Shown: piece after piece, positions 28,201 through 41,471 of the stretch | Numbering within the stretch: the stretch's first letter is position 1 | How the letters are laid out: each line of letters starts with the position of its first letter | NCBI GenBank assembly: GCA_009760855.2 | Contig: WPIO01000009.1 | Location: 6,654,501 to 6,718,500 of the forward strand | DNA: 64,000 nt | Reading direction: 5' to 3' | Source: Cristatella mucedo | Lineage: Eukaryota; Bryozoa; Phylactolaemata; Cristatellidae | The notes under the pieces: generated by a model | Databases searched by the model: none | What the model was told of the DNA's origin: nothing | Seen by the model: the letters and a program-made list of their open reading frames with translations, nothing else | Made by a program: the position numbers and the translations under genes

Positions 28201-31200
28201 TATTCACTAATTGTGCAGCCCGAACCCGGGCTGCAATGCTCTATGACTAGCCGTTAAAGAGATCTCGTGAAGGAATTGTGTCGCAAAACCAGGTGGGTAT
28301 CGAAGAGGATACTAAGATTTTGAACGCTGGGGGTTGTGCACTCTGTGGCGATTAAACGCTCCATTGATACGACTATACAACAGCGACCCCAATAAGAAGC
28401 AGGTCAATTTGATAGCCATTTACCTGCAGAAAGTTTGTCGCCATCCGGGACCTTACGTCGGCAAGTGATACTGGCAAAGAGAGAATATTTAATTCTGTGA
28501 GTCATTTTCATCTGCTCAACCGTGCAGTGACAACAGAAATCAGCGAGGGACTAACAATATAAGCTGGAGATGCTCCACAAGTAGCAAGCACGTTAGACTG
28601 TCGTGCGAAGACTGGATACGGTCAAACGAGTTCGCTTCTAACCACCCCGGAGCTTCACCCATCAGATTGACATTTGCTTGCAGCTTTCTGGGTCAGATCT
28701 GGCGATCGACCGTAACTAAAGCCCCGCCCCCCGTATTGAATTGGCGCCGAGCTTGTATTTTACACTCCCTATTGATCCGCAAGGGTCCCACCAATCATCG
28801 CCGAATCACGCGCGTTGCTCAGCGGATTGGCTCGAGTGCTGCTTTGTTACAATCTTGCGTCGCATTCGCACTAGATGGTAGAAGATTTGTGCAAGCGCCG
28901 GGTGAAAAATAGCACGCGACGCTAGTCTGCGGCTTCTGGTGGTACCGGTAGCGGAGCACCACGGCTAGCAGCTCTTTAGTGGCTGGACAGCAGTCTTGAA
29001 AGGGCAAGTACCGAACACTAACGAAGTGGAGATCGAGAGATCAGCATTCCTTCAAGCTTCCTCGCGAGTAGACACGGAGTGACGAAGTGTGGATGGGGAA
29101 ATCAGCCTCACATCGGGGCTCTAACGCCAGGGCGTGTCTATAATCTCAGCCCTCAGAAAACAGAACATTGTCGGTGTGCGACCGACGCTGTACGATCGCG
29201 CCACACCAGCAGGTAGAGTAAATTAAAATGGATTGGCTTATTTAAGAGCCCCGTTCACGTAGCGAGAGCAGAAGAGCCGTAGCTGCTATTACTCCCGCTT
29301 ATTGTGGGCTCAAAGTAACTGCCTGCTGCGGGCCTGAACCCACGACCCGGGTCATGCGGTACGAGCCACTTACGTAAAGGCTTAGACACGGTTAAAGGTA
29401 TTTGCTATTTCTTTTAAAAGTCCGAGAGTCTGGGAGTTGCAGAGCCTAAGCCCATGATGCCACGTGAGGCCAGAGGCGGAAGACAGGGACTGCTAGCTGG
29501 TTGTGCTGAGTGGGACTGAGCATCTATAATTCATTTTTATAGCACCCCAAGATAACAATCTCTATTCAGGCGCTTCACATATGCCACAGGGCTCGAGCCC
29601 TCGACCTCAGCCAGACCTTGGTCGGGGCGAGCGCCTGAATAGAGATTTGTATCTTGCCGCTGGACCAAAACAGCTTGTCGTAGGCTGACAGGGCTGACAC
29701 CGCGGCAGCAGCAGCTTAGCTCAGTACGACGGAGCTTGCGTTACCGAGTTTTTAGTCACCTCAGAAATCCGCTAGAAATTCACTCACATGGTTCTAGCTG
29801 AATTGTTTTGCAAGCTTGTTCTGTCAACCTCTGTCATTTCCGTCGACGAGCTCCCGATATCGTCGCGTGCATCTTTCGCTCCAGGCTCGACACGCCGACC
29901 TCAACGACCCGCACAAAGATAGCATTGTCCCGCCGCAAGGTAAGCAACCGAATCGGCATTCGGCGCCTCCGAGGCGAAGGGCGCGGGCCGCCTTGGCGGA
30001 GGCAGCGCTCTCGCCCCTGGACACCGACGAGCTCGCTCGAAACTGCTTTTCGGCCACGCACTCGGCCGTGTCGCCGCCAGACTGTGCAGCTAAACTTGGC
30101 ATGACCCTGACCGTGACCCTTGGCGTGACCCTGTCGCAGATGCTCGCTCCTCTGCACTTGCACCCCGCACTTGCCTCGAGCTCTGCCTGTACCGCTTGAA
30201 TGAGTAGCCACCGAAGTAAGAGAGGGGCCAACGATTTGGGCTCTTTCAATCAGCCTTGTCGCTCGGGGTCTAACCGGTGCGACATCTCTGCTTGACAGTG
30301 TCTGCTTCTAAGATGGAAATGGAGGAAGAGCGTAGCAGGCGTCTGGAGGCTGAGAATCAGGTGTCACACTTGCGGCGCATATGCAAAGTAGCCGCCAAGG
30401 AGGTGAGCGCTGGGCCCAACAGAGCTTCGCCCAACGTACTTCGCTTCGCTCAGGAAGTTTCGGACATCCCTCTCGACAGAGCAGACGAGCACGGGCTCTC
30501 TGCGTCCAGCCGCTTCTGTGTTTTGGGGCAGGCACAGCTGCGACATTTCAGTAGTGTCCACACCAACACACGAATAGTTCGCGGCTGAAATCGTGCGTTT
30601 GCTAGAAATCGCGCGTTTTCGCATCGGAAAGCGCTTGTAATGGAAATGAACGCCAGAAACCGCGTCTGCAGCCTTGTATGGTCTGCCGTAACAGCCACAA
30701 GCCCGCCTTCGGTTCTTATGCAATTCGCAATCTTCGGGTGTAGAACTTTTATCACTGGCAAGCGATACTATCGGGAATCCCGTTTCAAGTTTTCGAAATC
30801 GTTTTTTGTAGCATTATTGAGTGGGAATACTGAACAGCGAAAGGGGATTAGGGATTTTTAGTATTAAATTACTGCAAAGTGCGCTTGCCGCAATTATATC
30901 TGCTCGTCAAACGCAAGCAGCTGCACTGAGCGCCATTTCTTTCTAGGACGTTCTTCCGGCTTTAAAGATGCAGACTAATGTGCAAGCGTCTCTGCAGCAT
31001 CAGATCGACGTGCTCGAGAAAGAAAGGGCGTGCCTGCAGCACAGACGAGATCAGTGCATGAAAGAGTACAAGCTGCTTAAATACTATGGAGACAGAGATC
31101 TGTCTGAGTGAGCACGCGCTTAGCGGCGCTTTGCTGCTACGCTGCTCAACCGTAGCCGCCGCTATTTTGGCACATATACTGCGCCGACGCGACGCTGCAC

Positions 31201-34200
31201 TTCGAAAGCTGCCGCTGGTGCTGCTGAACACGAATTATCAGCTTTATTTATATTGGCCTTATTGGTACCGGGCTCGACGTTGAGCGAAACCCGTGTCCCT
31301 CGAGTTAAGCCGTGCCGTGCGGGTAGCTGTGCTAGTGGCTAAAGCGGCTTCCTATTGTACAGGGTTGCGTCTGGCTCAGCTGAAACTAGTCATCCTATAG
31401 AGCCATTTGGTGGCAGCAGTATCCTCACTTCTATAGATCAACCTGCCGCCGCTACCGGATCTTTGCCGAGCTGTATGAAGTTCGCATTTTACATCCTAGT
31501 TTGAGAGTTCAATTGCTGCTGCAGGTGATTTCGTTGTTCCCTTCAAAAATGGCCTAAAACTATTTAAAGCTGTTCTAATGATTACGTACATAAATGTAGT
31601 TATTGGTTCGTCTTAACCTAAGCTTTTTGTCGTATTGACGGCATGCGCTACATTATTCTCCCGCGACGACAAAAATTACTTGAAATGCATCCTCTGACCA
31701 TCCTTTACGTTGGAAATTTACTCGTTAGCTACCCGATTGAATGAATTGGTTTCATTGCTATCAGATGCACCCAGAACGCGGATTTCTATTTGGAACAACG
31801 AAGCATAAAAACTGTTGCGACGCGGTTTTTCAGCCTCAAATTTAACTCTTTTAACATATGTCTCTCTCTCTCTCCCTCTCTCCCTATTAGAGAACCGTCC
31901 ATAAAAAGTAAATATATAAAAACTTCCCGGTTATAAAAATTCTACCAATTATTTTCTACGACTCTCATCGCCGGGTTTTATTTCTGCAATCTGCCTAAAT
32001 TGACGAAAGGCTGGGACGTAAGCTAAGCCTCTGACGCCTTAGCATATTTGGTCGGCTCCCATGAACTAAAATAAAGTACGATTCTTGTCTAGAATTAGAA
32101 TTAGGGACTACTTACCGCAGTGGTTAACTATCATAGTAGCTCTCATAATGCCCAAGAACTGGACTGGATGACATGGAATGACATGGAATGACTGGACTGG
32201 TTTTGCTCAGTACTTGCTGGGCCTCTTGAAAAAAAGCCATTAGCCCTCTACGGTTATTGATTAGTGTGACCACAAGTCAATGTGGTCCCTAAGCAAAATT
32301 CTTACTGTGACTCACAGAGTCCTCAGTAGCTTGACTCTTTTGGATTGAGTGCAACTGCAGCACCGATGTCAGCCTCGCCGAGTTAACCTGCATTCTCTGG
32401 CGGCGAGAAACTAGATGTACCATTTTTTTACTACGGCGATTAAAGATAAGTGGTAGAAGGTTGTGCTTTAATGCCTAGCTGATCTCCGGGCACCAGTTTC
32501 ATTCTCCTCGTGCCCTCGGGTTTTCTTTGGAAAATAAATTAGCCGTTCTAATCGTCGCAATTCTTATGCAAGAACATGCAATCTCCTGCCGCCGACTGTG
32601 GCACATCATTTCCAGCACTTCCATGCTACTTACTGCCTCAACTGCCCTTCTGACCCAGCTATGCTTCTCTCTTTCTCTTCGCTGCGTGAGATAAAGTCTG
32701 TTAGCGACCAAATGCGTACCCAGAGAGCCTTAGGCTTTAAGTGCGCTATAGAAAACTGTCATGCGTTACATCTGCTTAGTCTTCATGGATTTGTGGAGTT
32801 GCAGATAGAGATGCATTACATTACAGTACACTGCTTTGCGGTTCCCTAGAAGTTTGAGCTAAATTCCACAACTCTTGCGCAGAAACATTTTCTCTCCAGC
32901 TGCAGACACTTGTACATCCAATCCGTATGACCTTCGCTGCTATTTTCCCACTATTTACTCCCTCTGCAGTCCTACTAACTCAGCTATGCTTCTCACCATA
33001 TCGTGATTGCATGAGATGAAGTCTGTCGGTAGTTTTTGCGAGCCGATAGCAGCTTAGGCTTATAGCTCGCTGAAGAGAACTCTCCAGCGTAACAAATATT
33101 TAGTCGCTGTAACTTGTTAGAGTTACAGATAGAAATGCAAGTAAAGCTGGAACGCCATACCATACCATTTCGCAGCAGATGAAAACCTCTGTCCTTGTCT
33201 TTGAACTTTGTTTTGAGTATACAGCGCACCCGGTCTCCTTATTCCTATCCCGTAGCACGTGTTCGCTGATTCCTACTCAAGAGGAGTCTCAGTTTCCTGG
33301 GCACATTGAGCTTCTCGAGCGTTCACTCGTCATATCGTATCTACCTATCTGTTCGCGGAGCTATTGAGTCTTACTGTCTAAATCTCTGAGGATCCGAGAG
33401 AGCATTGTAATTTCTTTAGGCGAGGGGGATAGTAGACAGGTTATACCAAAATACTAACACAATAATCATGACAAGTTACGATTAAAAATCATGACACGAT
33501 GCGATCATTTTCTTGCCCTACGGTCTTTACTCGCCCGAAAGCGCAGCTCCATCATAGCCTGCAATATATTTTCTTTAAAATGTTAGTAAAATCCCTCTTA
33601 AATGATCGTTTGTAAATAAAAACTATACTTCGCACACAGGGTCTCAAAGCACATCGGTGGAATCACGAGCGCGTCCTAGTCGGTGCGTCAGTATTTTGCC
33701 GCTGCAACGGGTGCTCGCTTTTTATTGCAGAGCTCTAGGAAAGCTACAACAAGAGAAGTCCGCCATAACTAAGCACGAAGAAAGCCTGTCCAGAGAGGTC
33801 GCAGAGGCCATCAAGAGCAAGACGCTGCTGTCGGACATCGAGAAGGCTGTAAGCAATTTGCATCACATCCTGCACATTCAAACGGACGGCCACGACGAGG
33901 TGGGTGCTTTTTTCGCAAAAGAAGATTAAACAAGCCCATTAGCGAATCAGGAAGCCCGATAGCGACTCCCTGCGGCAGGCAGCACTGTATGGCGGAAGCA
34001 CACTAGGATGCCGTGCAGATCTCAGAAGCTGGCTACGCAAATTCCCTGCATGGTGGAGAAAGTAGTAATTTTCGAATCTGTCCAGCTAGACGCGTACCTT
34101 GGCTAGGCGCGAATCCGATGAGGACCGATGAGCAAAAAGTACCAGAGGGAAACTCTGATTAAATCTATTACAAAAGTATGCAACAGCATCAGACCATGTC

Positions 34201-37200
34201 ATTGGCACAAGCAGAACGCAAGTAACGGATGGTAGACCATACAGCCGCTAGACAAATACTGGCGGAGCTAGCGCCTAGACGATCTGGTAATGAATCGTTG
34301 CGAATGCCTCAAATGCAGCTAAGTTTGCGTTCGATGGCTGAACAATGTGAGTGACAGTGGCGTGCCGCCAAAAATCCAAACGCCTGCTCGTTCACTTCCG
34401 GTCTGTAAAGTTTATTTCGGCAAAACTGACTAGTAGAAAATCGCACGGTCTGTTCATAGTATTTCAAAACATAAAATAAAGCATAATAGTATGCTTAAGA
34501 GTTTTAGAATACTCATAAAACACGAGCCGTAAGCATACTCGGTCTTTTTATCCAAAAAACTTTATTTTCAAGGTCAATTATGTCAGACTTGTTAATCTCT
34601 CCCTCCTCCTTACATAACAGCTACCCTCATCCGGTTAAGTATAAAGCATAATGCAGTGTCTTGTTTTCAGATTTCAATTTCATCATCTCTTCAATATTGA
34701 AAGAGTTTTGTGTTTCCAGCGTAAATAGATACTCCCATAGTTAACAACGCCGATATAAAAATCGATTTGCACACACCAGAAAGCCAGCAAGAGGTTAGAA
34801 AAGTCTCTCCCTAGCCAACTTAAATGGTTGCCATGGCTCACAATAATGCAATTCAAATTTCGTGGCAAGAACGAGCCCCTACAGCCACACCGTAACTCAA
34901 TTACAGCAACCCTAAGCTGGAAGATTAACTCGATTGGTAAGACAGTCCCAAAGCACAATTGCTCTGGTGAATTTTTCAGATAATTTTCATTACACTTTGC
35001 GAAAAAATTGGCAATGCAACCGTCGCTACCGACCTTTTGCCCATTCCCTATGAAAATGCAATAGCTAGGTGAAATTTTGCAGCATCAAAAGACCAGTGCT
35101 GGTTTTTCAACCGCAACGTGCAGCACGCGTGCCGCTGCCTAGCCTGCCTAGCCTACGTTTTTATACGCGGCTATATTCGCAGACTTTCTTGCTCAAGGAT
35201 TGCATTTCTCTAGAACAACGTGACTCTGGTCGAGCGCATGAAAGCCTGTCACGACAATCTGAAGAATGCGTGCGCTCCGCAAGGCGAGGACCACAGCGTC
35301 GAGCTGTTTAAAGATAGCACGGAGGTACGGAGCATCGGTCGCTTGGCCTGGCTAGGCTCCGCCAGGCTCCGCTGCTCGACTTGCACTGCTCCCGGCTGGG
35401 ATCGGCGGCTGGGGGCGCGAGCGTCTCGAACGTCGAGCACGAGCACGATGTGCCTCTCACCTAATCGGGTTCACTGTTGCGAAGAGGTTCCGATGTGTGC
35501 GACAAGAGCCGAAAATCGGATTATTACAAAGACGCATTCCTATTATTCGGCGGAGGGGCTGGAGTTCAGAGTGCTCCATTTTTTTGCACGGCTTGTAATT
35601 GTGTCTGAAGGGCGAGGATGTAGGCGATGGTGTAAATCCCTGATCTGCGAACCGTCGGTTTGGTGCGTAAGTTCTTTAATACGTAGCCGTGTTTGAGGTT
35701 CTCGGTCTAATTGGATTGCAGGCAGCCAGTGCTTGAAATAAGATGGTTAGTGAATACATGCTGCGTGTATTGATGACATCCGCACATGGAGGGCGGCAAA
35801 CTTTCTTAGATCGAATGATGATTAAACCATCTTACTGGTTATGGGCAAAGCAAGTATGATTCCGAAATAGGAATGGTTAACGCTCACGATTGGCTCTGCC
35901 AGCATATCTCCTGTTGAACCAGCACGAAATCTAGGCGTCCTGTTCCAAAGTGACTTTTCATTAGACGACCACATCAGCTTCACAGTCAAGTATGCCTACT
36001 TTCAGCTACATAACATTGCTGAAATTAGGGCTTGTTTAGACAGGGATACCATATCTAAATTGGTCCATGCATTTGCGACATCCCGTCTTAACTTCTGTAA
36101 CTGCTGGTCTACTAGCCTGTGCAATCAGGTGTTTACAGCTGGTACACAACTCTGCAGCAGGGCTTGTCTATCGTGAGCGTCGCAGTTGCGACATCACACC
36201 ACTTCTCGCCGACTTACACTTGCTCCCAGTCAAACAACGCATCGACTTCAAGATTCGATCACTCACTTTTAGGTTCCTTCATTCTTGATCTCCAGCCTAT
36301 CTTTCAGGTTCACTCCCCCACTAGGCTAAGCATCGTATCACATGCTTTTCGGAATGTAGTCGTTTACCAAAGCCTCGTGCGAACCTCAAATTCTTTGGAG
36401 ACCGTGCCTTTAGTTCGCATGCCCCTAAATCCTGGAACTCATTCCCGACTTTCGTCATGACATTCCCTGACCTGACCGCATTAAAAAAGAAACTAAAACA
36501 TATCTAGTTATCGCACTATTTAGTAGGTTCGTGGGATTCTTCCGTTGTGTGCTTATGCGTGCTGACACTGTGCATGCTGCTATTAACCGTATTGGAAAGC
36601 TGACTCTGTCCATGTCACTTCTAACCATGTTATGCCTGTTGTCAGAGTTGTCACTGAGCATGCTCCCGCTAACCGCTTGATCAAGCTTCCTTTGCAGCAA
36701 ATGTAAAGTGCCTAGAAAGGGAAGGAGTTCTCTGAGGGTGCTAAAGCAAATGTATTATTATTATTATTACAAATGTATAATTATATGATTTATCCACTCG
36801 CTAGAGAGTGGCATCGGGAAGCTCCATGCCCATGGTGAACTTTCAACCTAACTTTCTCTTCATTGTTACCAATATTGTGCCAGTATTTTCACTTTTACTG
36901 TACGTGACCTTTCCTCGGATATTTTTGCGAAATGTAAGTGCTAAGCATAAGATGTGCTATTTAACCATAAGTCAATGCCTACCGACGGGCCTCCAGCGGA
37001 CTGAAGAGGAATCACGCTCTATCCTGCGTTCCTTCGCTAGTCGTTCGGCCGAAAAACTTTTGAATCTCAAGCTACTGTCGCTGTTTAAAACTCTTTCAGT
37101 TAGGTTGGAGTTAAGTAGATGCTCACTGCGACTTAGAATGAAGCTCATTTTGGACTGCCCACTTTACTAGGATTCCGGCCAACCCTGTTGCAGCCATGGC

Positions 37201-37965
37201 TACTGACCAGTAGGATACATACTTTAAAGACTGCATGTCATTTTATTGGCCGAATGTTGTAAATACATCTCTTACAGGCCGTAGACCACCCATGCACAGA
37301 TGCACCTTCTACTGGGTCTGCATATGTGGTCAACCACCGATGGCTAACTAAAAAAATAAAATACAGTGGTACCTTGGCCTACGAGTGTCTCGACATATGA
37401 GTGTTTTGAGATACGAGCTGTCTCTTGGCCGATTTTTTGCTTTGAGTTGGGAGCTAAAATTCGGGTTACGAGCCAGCTTCAGATACTCTACCACTAGCTG
37501 CCGCAGCGAACGTCGCACTTCGTGTGGTTACTAAGGCCAATAAGGCTAGGGCAGCGAACGACGTTCCGTTGCAAGACGCTGCCTTAAGACCCGGTTGTGA
37601 CGCCAAGCGTAGGCCTGTTGGTTCGCTTCCAGACTCAAGCGAGCCGTCGTGGTGCTTGGACGCACAAGATCGCCTGACCGGTGTTAAATCCGACTACGGC
37701 AGGAACAGAAAAGTACGTACTGTACTCTATTTAGGCAATATCATTGTGTGAAAGTCCATCGCATAACTGATAACAATGGGCGCGTTCGCGTAATGGCCCA
37801 TCCAATAAACTGAAAGCGAGGACAGCCCGGCGAAAAGGACAAAAATTGGTGTATAAGATTCAGATACTCATTTTAGCCTTTCTCCTCAAAATCTATTAGC
37901 ATCTTAAAGTCGTTTGATCTCCAAGTTACTCCTGTACAATATGATTAATAGAAGCCGTTTTTTGC

Positions 37966-37997
<32 letters not shown>

Positions 37998-38006
37998 CAT
38001 AAATAA

Positions 38007-38039
<33 letters not shown>

Positions 38040-41000
38040 GCTCATACTCCCAGTTCTTTTCTATGGCCAGCTCGGAAAACTGCCTTAACGAGGAAAGTCA
38101 AGAAAATACCTATAGAATTTGTTCGCCAATCGAATATGTGTTTATGGTAACTTTCGAAAGATAATCATGTTAGAACTGGGATCGAAAGTTCTGACGATTT
38201 CCGCATGAAAGAAAAAACTCATTATGCAAACCGCGCTTAACCCGGCTGTAAACCGGAAGCAACAAATCTACAAATAAAAAATTTACCGATCTCTGCATCA
38301 TATGCGAATTGTATCCCAACTTTTCGAATCTTGGTAGATCGCTATAGACGCTTGAAGCTTTTTAAGGTGCATTCTTGTGACTTTTGTACAGCTTCATTCT
38401 TAGGGTCAGTTGGTGCCTTATAAATTCCATAACTCGGCTAATACTTAACGCATAGGAATGAAATTTTTGAAAAATGAGTTTAACTGCTTTTTGATACTGT
38501 TATGGAATATTTTTTTATTTAGATGGGATAAATTTGGCTTTATACGTCATCAAACGTCCATGAACTTTATTTTTGTTAATCATGGACATATAGAACCAAA
38601 TGCATCAAATCGAAATCAAAGATATTCCAGACTCGTGTCAAACAAGCAGAGCTAAACTTGCATTCAAAATTTCGCTCTGAAACGTGTAATATTAGCCGAG
38701 TTATCTAATTTAGAAGGCACCAATCAACCCTGGAGATGATGCTGTATACAAGTCACAAGTATGTACCTCAACAAGCTTCAAGCATATATTGCGATCTACC
38801 AAGATTCGAAAAGTTGGAATACAAGTCGCATATGATGCAGACGGATACAAATTTTATTTGTAGATTTTTTGCTTCCGGTTTACATCTGGGTTACGCATGG
38901 TTTGCGTGACAAGTTTTTTTTCATGCGGAATACCGTCCGAACTTCCGATCCAGTTCTAACATATTTGTCTTTTAAAAGGTACCATTAACACATATTCGAC
39001 CGTCGGACAAATTGTGTAGGTAGTTTCTTGACATTCCCTATAGAGTAAAAAATGCGAACAGCCATAGTAGCTTTGCAAGGGATCTGGTAGTATTTTCCCG
39101 CGAATATACCGGTCCTACCCCCAGCAACTCGAGTCATTCTACAACTTTACATCTCAGTGGCATAGCAAGGAAAAAGTTCTGAGAAGTTGGCTCCGGCTAG
39201 GTATTCTATCTATGCAGAAGGATCTTCGACTGACTGACAAGTGAACAGCTTATTTGAAGCCAAGAGTCACGAGCACATGCAGTGGGTACGCTCCATTGAG
39301 GCCTGTTAGACTGACGGACGCACCGGTTGCTTTTCACGACCTCGGCCCGAGCTCGTAGGTTCGAATCTTACGGTGGGCGATATTTTTTAGTCATTACAAG
39401 TGGTGGTGAAAACCTTTTAAGGCCATGTTACTATGCAAAAAGCTGTTAAATCAGATAGTATTATATTTATTGACTCGCCAGGTTTATGCACGCTGTCTAG
39501 GATATCACTTTCGCGAAAAGATATATCGGAGGTGCCGATTCATATAAGAAAGTTTTTAATGTTATTACTAAAAATAGAGGAAAGTAGATACCCAAGAAAA
39601 TGAACATAAATAATCTAAAAACCAAACAAGATCAGCTGAAACAAAAGACGAGCTACCGATTTTATGCTGCGTTGCCCTTTTTCAGCACGTCTGCGAAGTA
39701 AGAACCATTATCCGAGTGATAAGGGTCGTCTGTCTTAACTTAATCGGTACCCAAATGACTGACTAAACAAATTTCTGACAGAAAAGAAGAACCTATTTAA
39801 AGTTTAAATTATTCTAGCACCCTGAAGAACCGTACAAACGCTCCAGTCACAAACCTTGGCAGTCAGGCCAGCCCTCTTTGTGGCTATAACAGAAACAGTG
39901 GACCGTCTATATATTTTGGAGCAATTTATAGTTTCTCGGCAGTTCTAATGGCTTTTATTTGCCTTGTCTTTTAACTCGTCTTAATAGTGTACACCAAATG
40001 CCATGCTGTCATTTCGAGTGATACCTTAACAACATAGCGTGCAAGTTAAGTCTTGGTCCAGCGGTAGGGTGCTCTCACTTCATGACTCAGATTGCGGGTT
40101 CGAGTCATCAATCGGGCAAAGCAGTATTCCGCCCCCCTGACGACGATCCGGGTGAGATTCGCCGCTAGGCTCTTCTGCCTCTATAGAAATTAGGACGGTG
40201 AATCAGCTACCAATTACATAACTTCTAAATGTCATGAATTTTTTCTTAATCGTTAGATTGTCATTCGCACCGGTTGCAAATCTAGCCTTTTACGTCATCA
40301 CTTCCTTTGATTTAGCTTGGAGATCACCTTCTGGAGATTCTCCCCGGAGGAAACCGTCGAGTCACCCGGCGAAAAGAAGAAGAAGACGACCAATGTGAGT
40401 ACACTTCTCCAGCAGTTGAAACATTTGGCAATGTTACTCGGAAATGGGAAAACCTATTCCTTATAGAGGGCTCGGCCAGCGTATCTCCAGTAGCAAATCT
40501 CCGAACTCGGGGTGTCTTCTCCCAAAGTGACCATCTATTAAACGACCTCATCAGGTTTGCAGTCAAATCTACCTAATTTTATCTACGCAACATCATCAGA
40601 ACTTTGGCCTTCTGAGACAGAAGAATACTACATTCAGGTTGATAATGCATTCGCGAAATCCCGTTTTGACCTCTATTACACACTACTCGCAGGTCTTCCT
40701 GCCGGTGCAATACGTCCCTTGCAGTTAGCACAAAACTCAGCAGCAAGGCTCGCCAGTAATTATGGTGAAAATGGCCGCATTGTATCACTTCCCGCCCACC
40801 TGAACTGGCTCCCAATCAAGCAGCTTATCAACTTCAAGGCTTTTATGTCCCTTCAGTCTATTGTCTAACTTACCCATCCGAACTACTTCCTAATCAGGCT
40901 TGGAAACGTACTACCTGCTCTTCGGACTCAATTTGCTTAGCTGTGCCTCGAGCCAAGCTCTAATTGACCTCGAATCTTATGGAGACCATGCCTATTATGC

Positions 41001-41416
41001 TCTCAAAGCCTGGAGCTCATTTCTGACTTATTTCTGGATATCTCCTGGCTTGACGACGTGTAAATAGTAGCTGAAAGCGTACCTATTCCTTACAGCATTT
41101 GCTGGATCCGTGCGATAAGTCATCGGTTTGCTTATGCGTGCTGAATCTGTGCATGGCATCACTTGCCAATTGACACGATTCCTTTGCAGTATGTTTAAAG
41201 TGCCTAGAAAGAGATTTAGTACTCTGAGGGTTCTCTAAAAATGTCTTATTCTTAACCTTGGTATTCTTATTACTATTATAAGTGTGCAATGACGGTAAAG
41301 TAAATCAATGGAGAGATTAGCTGATCAGAGAGCCTCACTTTACATAGCAGCAGAAGATTCTCAATGACTACCACCCCCTCTTGCTGTGAGAATATGTGCG
41401 TGCCTGACTGCTGACT

Positions 41417-41471
<55 letters not shown>

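Noticed and set aside
31105-31113. In-frame TGA suggesting that the coiled-coil gene ends at exon 9
   Set aside because: A strong donor, CTGA|GTGAGC, lies just before it, and the next exon (AGCTCTAGG at 33731) completes the codon in phase and continues the coiled coil.
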